A stretch of DNA of 6,204 nt, taken from Planctomycetaceae bacterium (GTDB lineage Bacteria; Planctomycetota; Planctomycetia; Pirellulales; Pirellulaceae). This document shows positions 1 to 6,020 of the stretch, piece by piece (the first letter of the stretch is position 1; each line of letters begins with the position of its first letter). A program made the position numbers and the translations under genes. Below the pieces are notes generated by a model. It made no database searches. It saw nothing but the letters and a program-made list of their open reading frames with translations, and was not told where the DNA came from. The DNA is taken from the NCBI GenBank assembly GCA_024642765.1, contig JAHEAM010000238.1, forward strand, positions 1 through 6,204, given 5' to 3'.

Positions 1-927
1 AGGGCCGTAGCGGTCGAGAACGCTTTGCGGTTCGTTGCTGAGGTCGGTCAATTCTGGCACTGCGGTTTGCATTCGAAACGCCAATTCGTATTGTTCGATC
101 CGCGTTGTCACGTCAGGATCAAGCGTGCGGGCCGCCGTCTCTTGGTTTAGCGAGCGCAAATCGTCGAGCATGCGACGACGTATTTCAGGAGGACAGCCAG
201 CAGGATTGGTGAGGTAAAGAATGGGCTCGTTTCCACTGCGAAGCTTGACGCCCTGGTGTTGCCCGGGCAACACGCCGTTGCCCCACAGTCGATCGTAAAG
301 TGGTTGACCTGCAGCGCGTCCCGTGCCGCGCGAAAGCAGCACGATGAACGACGGCAGGTTTTGATTCAGCGAACCCAGGCCATATGCAATCCAAGAACCC
401 ATGCTTGGTCGACCAGGCAGTTGTGATCCGGTTTGGAAAAACGTAATGGCCGGATCGTGATTGATAGCTTCTGTGTGCATCGAGCGTACGACGCAAAATT
501 TGTCCGCAAGTTTTGCAATGTTTGGCAGTAATTCGCTAACCCAAGTCCCCGATTGCCCATGTTGGACAAACTTGAATTTTGAGGGCGCAATGGGGAATGA
601 TGATTGGCCCGAAGTCATCCCGGTAAGGCGTTGTCCATTGCGAATCGAGTCTGGCAATTCTGTTTTGGCCAGCTTCTGCAATTCTGGTTTGTAATCGAAA
701 GTTTCGTATTGAGATGGAGCTCCCGATTGAAATAAGTAAATCACGCGTTTGGCCGTCGGAGGATGGTGCGGCAGACCCGGCAATCCTGTTATCGGTTCGT
801 CGTTATGCACCCGCGCAGTTGCAAAATTTGGTTGCAAGCTGGCCGCTGCGATTGCACCCAGGCTCAGTCCTGTCGATTGCAGGAACACGCGACGATTGTT
901 GGCGATTGCCGATTCAAAACGTTTCAT
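1..927 (-). CDS. DUF1501 family exported protein, 3' part cut by window edge
   Basis: This is the N-terminal 309 residues of a DUF1501 protein; the reading frame is open to base 1. I placed the start at the ATG at 927, 8 nt after the stop of the DUF1553 gene, because it puts a Tat-type signal at the very N-terminus: N11-R-R-V-F-L-Q17, then a small-residue hydrophobic stretch at about 19-31. Family landmarks follow: RVIYLFQSGAPSQ at 61-73, HTEAINHDPA at 151-160, and PGRPSMGSW with SFIVL at about 171-197. Members are usually somewhat under 500 residues, so roughly the last third is missing. DUF1501 is related to the alkaline phosphatase/sulfatase superfamily, but its reaction is not established, and no sulfatase C/S-x-P-x-R signature is visible here. 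No good Shine-Dalgarno precedes the ATG, so translation is probably coupled to the upstream gene. The family call is strong; the role, presumably outside the cytoplasm, is inferred. Confidence 0.92.
   Translation of the reverse strand, partial: MKRFESAIANNRRVFLQSTGLSLGAIAAASLQPNFATARVHNDEPITGLPGLPHHPPTAKRVIYLFQSGAPSQYETFDYKPELQKLAKTELPDSIRNGQRLTGMTSGQSSFPIAPSKFKFVQHGQSGTWVSELLPNIAKLADKFCVVRSMHTEAINHDPAITFFQTGSQLPGRPSMGSWIAYGLGSLNQNLPSFIVLLSRGTGRAAGQPLYDRLWGNGVLPGQHQGVKLRSGNEPILYLTNPAGCPPEIRRRMLDDLRSLNQETAARTLDPDVTTRIEQYELAFRMQTAVPELTDLSNEPQSVLDRYGP
256..273. repeat. 18-bp perfect palindrome inside the DUF1501 gene
   Basis: GTGTTGCCCGGGCAACAC reads identically on both strands. It encodes V-L-P-G-Q-H at residues 219-224 of the DUF1501 protein, in a part of the family where an LP..HQGV pattern is common, so protein constraint may explain part of the symmetry. 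A perfect 18-bp palindrome is uncommon by chance in a window of this size (about 4^-9 per position). Confidence 0.6.
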
Positions 928-935
928 TATCGTAA

Positions 936-3900
936 CTATTCTTTGGTGATGGTTTCATCAAGATTCAGGATTACCGATGCCAACGACGTCATAGCGGCAG
1001 TTCTGACCGCAGGTAAACTGGGATCAACTGCCGCCTCTCCGGTTGCCAGCAATGCGGTCGCCGATTGTGGATTGGCAGTGTAAAAATCCAGGTATGCGTT
1101 GAAGCCAGCGCGAAGCGTTTCCAATTCATTGGCGTTGGGTTCACGCGAGGTCGCGCAAACCAATCCGTAGCGAATTTGATCGTCGAGCTCTTGGCCACCA
1201 TGGCGCAAAATTCGTTCGGCGAATTTTTTGGCAGCTTCGACATAGGTTGTGTCGTTGAGCAGAGCTAAAGCTTGCAATGGTGTGTTTGTTCGCGAACGTT
1301 TGACTTGGCAAATTTCCCAATTGGGCGCGTCGAAGGACGCGGTAGTGGGATGGGACACTGTGCGTTTGCGATAGGTGTACAGGCTGCGACGATATAAGTC
1401 GTTGCCAGATGACCGTTTGTAGGGACCGTTACTCGCACCACCAGCCAACTCTTCCCACAAACCGTCCGGTTGGTATGGAAATACCGATGGTCCACCCTGT
1501 CGCTCGACTAAAAGTCCGCTCGTAGCAAGTGCGTTGTCCCGGATTTGTTCGGCAGACAATCGGTGTCGAGGGCCCCGTGAGTACCAGCGATTGTCGCGGT
1601 CAAGTTCAAGTTTCTCGGCCGTCAAATCAGATGCCTGTTGGTACGTGGCGCTCATTAAGATTTGTTTGTGAAGACGCTTGAGATTCCAACCGTTTTTTCG
1701 GAAATCGTCGGCAAGCCAATCGAGCAATAACGGATGTGTCGGCGGTGAGCCTTGGATACCAAAATTGTTCGCTGTTTCGACGGGACCGCGACCGAAAAAC
1801 TTTGCCCAGGCGCGATTCACAGCAACGCGAGCAACCAATGGATTGCGTTCATCTACCATCCAAAGTGCCAGTCCAAGTCGATTAGCGGGTTGGGCATTCG
1901 TGAGAGTTGGTAGTGTCATTGGAATTGCTGGCCAAAGTTTCTCAGTTGTATCAGGTTGGTCGTATTGCCCACGGTTCAATCGATATGTTTCGCGATACTC
2001 GGAGCGTTCACGCATGACCATGGTTGTTTGTTGCTGCGAGATGAGTTTCTCTCGTCGGGACTGGAGTTCACCGATTTGGTTTAGGAGGCCGCGGTTCCCA
2101 AACAGCTGTAGGTAGCGTGTGTAGGCAACCTTGTCATGATTCAGTTCTAATTTTTCATCGCGTTTTTGGTTGGCGACAACCGCTTCTTTCAAGAGCAACA
2201 AAACATCGTCGGCCGAAAGTTCTCGGTCGTAGAGGCGAAAAAGAGAAAGTTGGCCCTTGAGAAATTCAGAATTCGTTCGCTGGCCAATTTTGAAGGGTAC
2301 CTCGTTTTCGATCGATTCAGAAAGTGTGTCGAGATCCACGTCGACGTCGACCTTAGTTCCATCGAGGTAGATTTTGTAACCGGCGGCCTTAGATTTGCCA
2401 TCGTAAGTGACTGTGACATGATTCCATTCATCGGGTACAAGGCGTGTTTTAGAAATGACAGCAACTGCGTTGACTTTCCAATTCGATATCAAGTGAATTT
2501 TGAGTCGGCTATCATCTAGGATGATCGCGTCAACGCCGCGGTAGGCTGAGCCTTCATCCATTTTCGCGAAGATCGAACCTCGCGACGAACCATGAACCCA
2601 AGCAGACCAAGAAAACGGTTGGTCTCGTTCGAAGGAAAGCACCGGTTGATCAACGCTGCCGGCTGCATTGTCTTCGCCAGGAAGTTCAAAATAGGTACCT
2701 GCAGGCGCCCGCCCCGCGGGGGACATACCGGCCGGATTCAGGAACTCATATGTCGGTTGAATGGTTTGTTTGTCAGCCAAATCTTGTTGCCATTGTTTCA
2801 AAAGAATTGCAGCGGAACGATTTTCGGTCGACTCGTTTACTTCAAATTCTTTTTGCTTGGCTTCAAGTTGCATATCGACTTCTGCCAATTGTGCGATTTG
2901 CTCAGTGGTTGGAACCCGAATCAATGGTTCGACATTACCGCGGGTTTCGTTGTAGACGCCTCTTTCGTCGATATTGTTGAAGAAGGCGAAGAACTCGTAA
3001 AATTCCTTTTGGCTGATGGGGTCATATTTGTGATCGTGGCACCGGGCACATCCCATCGTTAAGCCGAGGAAGGTTGCCGCAGTGGTCTCGACGCGATCGA
3101 TACAATTCTCAATTCGCCATTCTTCTTCAATCGAACCGCCTTCGGTGACCGAATGGTTGTTGCGATTGAAGCCTGATGCAACCAGTTGCGACTGCGTCGG
3201 ATTGGGCAGCATATCACCCGCCAATTGTTCTAAGATAAATTCGTCATAAGGTATATTTCTATTGAAAGCCTCGATTACCCAGTCGCGCCAGGGCCACATC
3301 GAGCGCACGAAATCATTTTGATAACCATTGGTATCCGCGAACCTTGCGGCGTCGAGCCAAGCCACAGCCATTTGTTCGCCATAATGTCGTGATGACATAA
3401 GTCCATCGACAACTTTTTCGAATGCATTTTTGTCCGTGTCATCGACAAACGCGGCAACTTGTTCTGGCGTTGGGCCGATACCGATCAAATCGAAATAAGC
3501 ACGGCGAATCAAAGTGCGACGATCGGCTGGTGGGGCAGGGTAGAGACCGTTGGTTTGCATTCGCTGGCGAACGAATTGATCGATTTCGTTTTGCGCCCAG
3601 TGAGAATCGTCGACCGGAGGCTGTGAGCTGGCAATGGGTTCGAAGGCCCAATGCCTTTCCCACTTTGCGCCTTGGTCAATCCAGCGGCGAAGGGTTTGTT
3701 TCTGCGCTTCGCTTAAGGGTTTCTTGAATTCGGGTGGCGGCATCAATTCGGTTTCGTCGTTGGACTCAATATGGTCGATGAGTTCGCTGTTTTGAGCATC
3801 GCCAGCAAGAATTGCTGATTCTTTTGCAGAGTCTTCCAGATCAAGTCGCAAGTCGGCCTGACGCTGTTTTTCGTCTGGTCCATGGCAAGCAAAGCAATGC

Positions 3901-4058
3901 TCAGCTAATATCGGTTGGATTTGTTCGCGAAAGCTAACGTCTTGCGCAAAAACACAACTGGAAAAACAGACTGTACAAACAAAGCTGATTAACTTTGAAA
4001 GTGCACCAGGTTCTCTGATCGCCAAGTGACAGGATTGGGTTAGTTGTCGGATACGCAT
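936..4058 (-). CDS. PSCyt1-DUF1549-LamG-DUF1553 exported planctomycete protein
   Basis: Intact 1040-residue protein. An N-terminal signal has a hydrophobic core at about 22-37 and probable cleavage after VFA38. A planctomycete cytochrome C-like domain (PSCyt1) covers about 44-130, with haem motif C55-F-A-C-H59, then GPDEKQRQADLRLD, and LMPPP at 105-109, whose Met could be an axial ligand. DUF1549 (PSCyt2) covers about 155-362 and carries a second CxxCH, C337-A-R-C-H341, in the family hallmark CARCHDHKYDP. A charged helical arm (about 385-430) and a Pro-Ala-Gly linker (441-454) lead into a LamG/concanavalin-like domain (about 455-620). A second helical arm (about 620-680) precedes DUF1553 (PSD1, about 685-1035), which includes NRLGLALWMVDERNPLVARVAVNR. 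The ATG at 4058 is the furthest upstream possible, since TAG lies two codons before it. The gene is followed by the DUF1501 gene. The LamG fold suggests carbohydrate binding and the first CxxCH suggests c-type haem; the substrate and reaction are unknown. Confidence 0.95.
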   Translation of the reverse strand: MRIRQLTQSCHLAIREPGALSKLISFVCTVCFSSCVFAQDVSFREQIQPILAEHCFACHGPDEKQRQADLRLDLEDSAKESAILAGDAQNSELIDHIESNDETELMPPPEFKKPLSEAQKQTLRRWIDQGAKWERHWAFEPIASSQPPVDDSHWAQNEIDQFVRQRMQTNGLYPAPPADRRTLIRRAYFDLIGIGPTPEQVAAFVDDTDKNAFEKVVDGLMSSRHYGEQMAVAWLDAARFADTNGYQNDFVRSMWPWRDWVIEAFNRNIPYDEFILEQLAGDMLPNPTQSQLVASGFNRNNHSVTEGGSIEEEWRIENCIDRVETTAATFLGLTMGCARCHDHKYDPISQKEFYEFFAFFNNIDERGVYNETRGNVEPLIRVPTTEQIAQLAEVDMQLEAKQKEFEVNESTENRSAAILLKQWQQDLADKQTIQPTYEFLNPAGMSPAGRAPAGTYFELPGEDNAAGSVDQPVLSFERDQPFSWSAWVHGSSRGSIFAKMDEGSAYRGVDAIILDDSRLKIHLISNWKVNAVAVISKTRLVPDEWNHVTVTYDGKSKAAGYKIYLDGTKVDVDVDLDTLSESIENEVPFKIGQRTNSEFLKGQLSLFRLYDRELSADDVLLLLKEAVVANQKRDEKLELNHDKVAYTRYLQLFGNRGLLNQIGELQSRREKLISQQQTTMVMRERSEYRETYRLNRGQYDQPDTTEKLWPAIPMTLPTLTNAQPANRLGLALWMVDERNPLVARVAVNRAWAKFFGRGPVETANNFGIQGSPPTHPLLLDWLADDFRKNGWNLKRLHKQILMSATYQQASDLTAEKLELDRDNRWYSRGPRHRLSAEQIRDNALATSGLLVERQGGPSVFPYQPDGLWEELAGGASNGPYKRSSGNDLYRRSLYTYRKRTVSHPTTASFDAPNWEICQVKRSRTNTPLQALALLNDTTYVEAAKKFAERILRHGGQELDDQIRYGLVCATSREPNANELETLRAGFNAYLDFYTANPQSATALLATGEAAVDPSLPAVRTAAMTSLASVILNLDETITKE
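2694..2738 (-). repeat. Pro-Ala-Gly repeat linker with dense GC-rich palindromes
   Basis: The codons for residues 441-454 of the DUF1549/LamG/DUF1553 protein encode three successive PAG units (NPAG, MSPAG, RAPAG) just before the LamG domain. The DNA here is a local GC peak packed with short palindromes: GGTACC 2694-2699, CCTGCAGG 2698-2705, GGCGCC 2704-2709, CCCCGCGGGG 2712-2721 and CCGGCCGG 2728-2735. It is most simply a flexible interdomain linker; the palindromes may follow from Pro/Ala/Gly codons. Confidence 0.55.
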
Positions 4059-4113
4059 AGACTATTTGCTCGGATTAAAATTTTGAGTTTTTGTCGAACT
4101 GAAGCGACGCTAT

Positions 4114-4141
4114 ATTATCGTTCAAACGCAATGGCTTCGAA
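4114..4141 (-). promoter_or_regulatory. weak candidate promoter for the DUF1549/DUF1553-DUF1501 pair
   Basis: In the 103-nt gap after asnB, the minus strand has TTCGAA (4141-4136, three of six matches to the -35 consensus) and GATAAT (4119-4114, five of six matches to the -10 consensus), separated by 16 nt. Transcription would start near 4107, about 50 nt before the ATG at 4058. The -35 match is poor. If it is not real, the pair may depend on readthrough from asnB. Confidence 0.25.
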
Positions 4142-4143
4142 AG

Positions 4144-4160
4144 TCCAATGAAAAATTGGA
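4144..4160 (-). other. hairpin just after the asnB stop, doubtful terminator
   Basis: TCCAAT (4144-4149) and ATTGGA (4155-4160) are perfect 6-bp inverted arms around a 5-nt loop, beginning 1 nt after the asnB stop codon on the minus strand. The stem is A/T-rich and is followed only by CTTTCG rather than a run of T. It therefore does not look like a standard intrinsic terminator and may instead be a weak 3'-end structure or chance. Confidence 0.25.
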
Positions 4161-4161
4161 G

Positions 4162-5829
4162 TCAATAGCGTTCTTTGTGGACAGCGATCGAGCGGCCTGA
4201 CGGATCGGCCATTGTTACGAACGCTTGGTCCCATGCGATTGCTGCTGGAGTGGAACAAGCAATGGATTTGCCTCCAGGTACGCACTTGGCGGCGTCGGGA
4301 TGTGGAAATAGCTCGTCAAAAATAGTTCGGTAATAGTAGGCTTCTTTGGTCGCGGGCGCATTGTGTGCGAATCGGAATGACGAGTTTTCAAGTTGTTGGT
4401 CGGTAACATGTTTCTCCGCATGAATCTTGAGTTGATCAATCCAACCGTAGCCGACGCCATCCGAGAATTGTTCCTTTTGTCGCCACAATACGTCTGTGGG
4501 AATCAGGCTTTCATCAAAGGCCTCGCGTAAAATATGTTTTTCAATGCGGTCGCCACCACACATTTTTGCAGATGGGTTGAGACGCATTGCAACATCCATA
4601 AAGGCCTTATCTAGGAATGGAACGCGAGCTTCGATTCCCCAGGCCGCCATTGACTTGTTTGCGCGGAGGCAATCAAAGAGATGTAACTGAGAGAGCTTGC
4701 GAACTGTCTCGTCGTGGAATTCCCGAGCATTAGGAGCTTTGTGGAAGTACAAGTATCCGCCAAAAAGTTCATCCGAGCCTTCGCCGGAAAGAACCATCTT
4801 GATTCCCATCGCGCGAATCTTTCGAGCCAGCAACCACATCGGCGTCGATGCACGAATCGTAGTTACGTCATAGGTTTCAATGTGGTAGATGACCTCGCGC
4901 AGTGCATCAATGCCTTCTTGCACTGAAAAGTGCATGTTGTGGTGGATGGTACCAATTGCTTCGGCAACTTGTTGTGCGTGCTTTAAGTCAGGTGAGTCGG
5001 CCAGACCAATCGCAAAAGAATGAATTTGTGGCCACCAAGCATTGGATTGTTCATTGTCTTCGACACGAAGTTTCGAGTGTTTTTGTGCAAGAGCTGAAAC
5101 GAGCGATGAATCCAATCCGCCCGACAGTAGAACGCCGAAAGGGACGTCGGACATCATGTGACTCTTGACCGATATTTCAAGTGCCTCGCGCAGGTCGGCG
5201 ACTTTGGTCGGATTGTTTTGTACGTTTTCGTATGCAAACCATTCGCGGGAATAGTATTTAATGGGCTGATTGGAAGTAGCGGAATCCCAGCAAGTTCCTG
5301 GAGGAAATTCTTGAATGCTCGTGCAGCAATCGACAAGACCTTTCATTTCAGATGAAAAGTACAAGTTGCCATCAACGTCGCGGCCATAATAAAGAGGAAT
5401 GATTCCCATGTGGTCGCGGGCAACCAAATATCGATCGTTTTCGGCGTCGAATAATACAAATGCGAACATGCCTTGCAGTTGATCGATGAAGTCCAAATCA
5501 CGTTGCTCGAAGAGCGCGAGAATAACTTCACAATCTGATTTGGTTTGAAACTCATAGGGGGTTTGAAGTTCGGCTTCCAGTTGTTTGTGATTGTAGATTT
5601 CACCGTTGACACACAAGATTCGTGTACCTGCAGCGTTTTGAAGGGGTTGAGCGCCGTTTTCAACATCGACGATTGCAAGGCGTTGGTGCGCCAAGATTGC
5701 ACGGTCGTTTGCCCAAACGCCTGCCCAGTCTGGGCCACGATGTTTTAGCTTGCTCGAGCAACGCAAGGCTGTATCACGTAAAAGTGCGGCATTCGAACGG
5801 ATATCCAAAATGCAAAAAATAGAACACAT
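4162..5829 (-). CDS. asnB: asparagine synthetase B (glutamine-hydrolysing)
   Basis: Cytoplasmic enzyme making asparagine from aspartate, ATP and glutamine. The 555 residues match the usual AsnB length. The N-terminal class II glutaminase domain (about 2-190) has nucleophile Cys2, exposed after Met removal, with R50, N75-G76-E77 and D99 as glutamine-binding residues. The C-terminal synthetase domain (about 210-530) has the pyrophosphate loop S236-G-G-L-D-S-S242, S348-G-E-G-S-D-E354 with the catalytic Glu350, and K452 in RQKEQFSDG. Sequence and tail (CVPGG, then DPSGR near the C-terminus) follow the E. coli AsnB type closely, from memory. I chose the ATG at 5829 over the in-frame TTG at 5847: only the ATG yields MCSIF with Cys at position 2, and it has AGGAG 5 nt upstream. 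Position 6 is Cys where E. coli has Gly, which is unlikely to matter. All key residues are present, so it should be active. Confidence 0.97.
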   Translation of the reverse strand: MCSIFCILDIRSNAALLRDTALRCSSKLKHRGPDWAGVWANDRAILAHQRLAIVDVENGAQPLQNAAGTRILCVNGEIYNHKQLEAELQTPYEFQTKSDCEVILALFEQRDLDFIDQLQGMFAFVLFDAENDRYLVARDHMGIIPLYYGRDVDGNLYFSSEMKGLVDCCTSIQEFPPGTCWDSATSNQPIKYYSREWFAYENVQNNPTKVADLREALEISVKSHMMSDVPFGVLLSGGLDSSLVSALAQKHSKLRVEDNEQSNAWWPQIHSFAIGLADSPDLKHAQQVAEAIGTIHHNMHFSVQEGIDALREVIYHIETYDVTTIRASTPMWLLARKIRAMGIKMVLSGEGSDELFGGYLYFHKAPNAREFHDETVRKLSQLHLFDCLRANKSMAAWGIEARVPFLDKAFMDVAMRLNPSAKMCGGDRIEKHILREAFDESLIPTDVLWRQKEQFSDGVGYGWIDQLKIHAEKHVTDQQLENSSFRFAHNAPATKEAYYYRTIFDELFPHPDAAKCVPGGKSIACSTPAAIAWDQAFVTMADPSGRSIAVHKERY

Positions 5830-5834
5830 GCTTG

Positions 5835-5839
5835 CTCCT
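5835..5839 (-). promoter_or_regulatory. Shine-Dalgarno site of asnB
   Basis: Reading the minus strand, AGGAG is followed by the 5-nt spacer CAAGC and then the ATG at 5829. This near-ideal site decides the asnB start, because it lies inside the region that would be coding if the TTG at 5847 were used. It is also the only clear Shine-Dalgarno in the window; the other three genes have weak or no match. Confidence 0.85.
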
Positions 5840-5852
5840 AGGCGCAACGTTG

Positions 5853-5867
5853 TGGATCAAAAATCCA
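5853..5867. repeat. small inverted repeat in the asnB leader
   Basis: TGGAT (5853-5857) and ATCCA (5863-5867) pair around a 5-nt loop, just upstream of the asnB Shine-Dalgarno and probably within its leader. The stem is only 5 bp, A/T-rich at its core, so it may have no function. I see no riboswitch or T-box-like architecture around it. Confidence 0.3.
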
Positions 5868-5881
5868 AAATAACAATCCCC

Positions 5882-5911
5882 ATTATGCCATTTTTGAAAC
5901 GAATTCGTCGA
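5882..5911 (-). promoter_or_regulatory. candidate sigma70-like promoter of asnB
   Basis: On the minus strand, TCGACG (5911-5906, four of six matches to TTGACA) and CATAAT (5887-5882, five of six matches to TATAAT) are separated by 18 nt. Transcription would start around 5875, giving a leader of about 45 nt that includes the asnB Shine-Dalgarno. Planctomycete promoters are poorly characterised and such matches arise by chance, so this is only a candidate. Confidence 0.3.
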
Positions 5912-5917
5912 TGGCAT
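5885..5917. repeat. nested inverted repeat in the asnB upstream region, possible operator
   Basis: ATGCCAT (5885-5891) and ATGGCAT (5911-5917) are perfect 7-bp inverted arms. Between them lies a perfect 10-bp palindrome, ACGAATTCGT (5899-5908), whose centre is offset by 2.5 bp from the centre of the outer arms. The whole element overlaps the candidate asnB promoter in the divergent spacer, where a dimeric regulator might bind. The repeats are seen directly; the operator role is inference. Confidence 0.4.
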
Positions 5918-6020
5918 GTGTCGCGGCAAACTGTGAACAAAGCCTAACCGCATCTTGCGAAGAGTGGGTATCTCTTTTCAAATAGGTTTTTCTGACAAGC
6001 GTATTTTCTGGGAAACACTT

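Larger units (their letters stand above)
5830..6020. other. divergent intergenic spacer between asnB and the right-edge gene
   Basis: This 191-nt spacer separates two genes transcribed away from each other. Its left part holds the asnB Shine-Dalgarno, a small leader hairpin, the candidate asnB promoter and the nested palindrome. Its right part (about 5950-6020) must hold the plus-strand gene's promoter, but I found no pair of hexamers good enough to call. A tiny CGCA-TCT-TGCG hairpin (5949-5959) is also present. Confidence 0.6.

Noticed and set aside
145..151. Sulfatase-type active-site cysteine at FCVVRS in the DUF1501 protein
   Set aside because: Formylglycine sulfatases need C/S-x-P-x-R; this stretch has V in place of P and the wrong spacing to R. 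The coordinates given here are residue numbers, corresponding to bases about 475-495.
185..590. Two minus-strand open frames of 103 and 74 codons in other frames of the DUF1501 gene
   Set aside because: The DUF1501 frame is continuous through this stretch with conserved family motifs, so these overlapping frames are out-of-frame shadows and not evidence of a frameshift.
1678..2115. A 145-codon plus-strand open frame
   Set aside because: It is antisense to the helical arm and DUF1553 part of the intact gene. Its Arg/Ser-rich translation is typical of a shadow frame, and it has no Shine-Dalgarno.
2592..3062. A 156-codon plus-strand open frame antisense to the DUF1549/DUF1553 gene
   Set aside because: It lies wholly within a well-supported gene on the opposite strand, shows no recognisable domain, and its translation looks like a reverse-strand shadow of conserved domain sequence.
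5750..5761. TTGCTCGAGCAA, a perfect 12-bp palindrome in asnB
   Set aside because: One or two perfect 12-bp palindromes are expected by chance in a window of this size, and it lies in coding sequence.
5545..5947. Plus-strand open frames overlapping the asnB N-terminal region and the spacer
   Set aside because: They are antisense to the conserved glutaminase domain and have no recognisable features.
5955..6020. Promoter for the right-edge gene
   Set aside because: I looked for -35/-10 pairs, for example around TTGCGA at 5955-5960 and CTGACA at 5992-5997, but the partner hexamers or spacing were poor.
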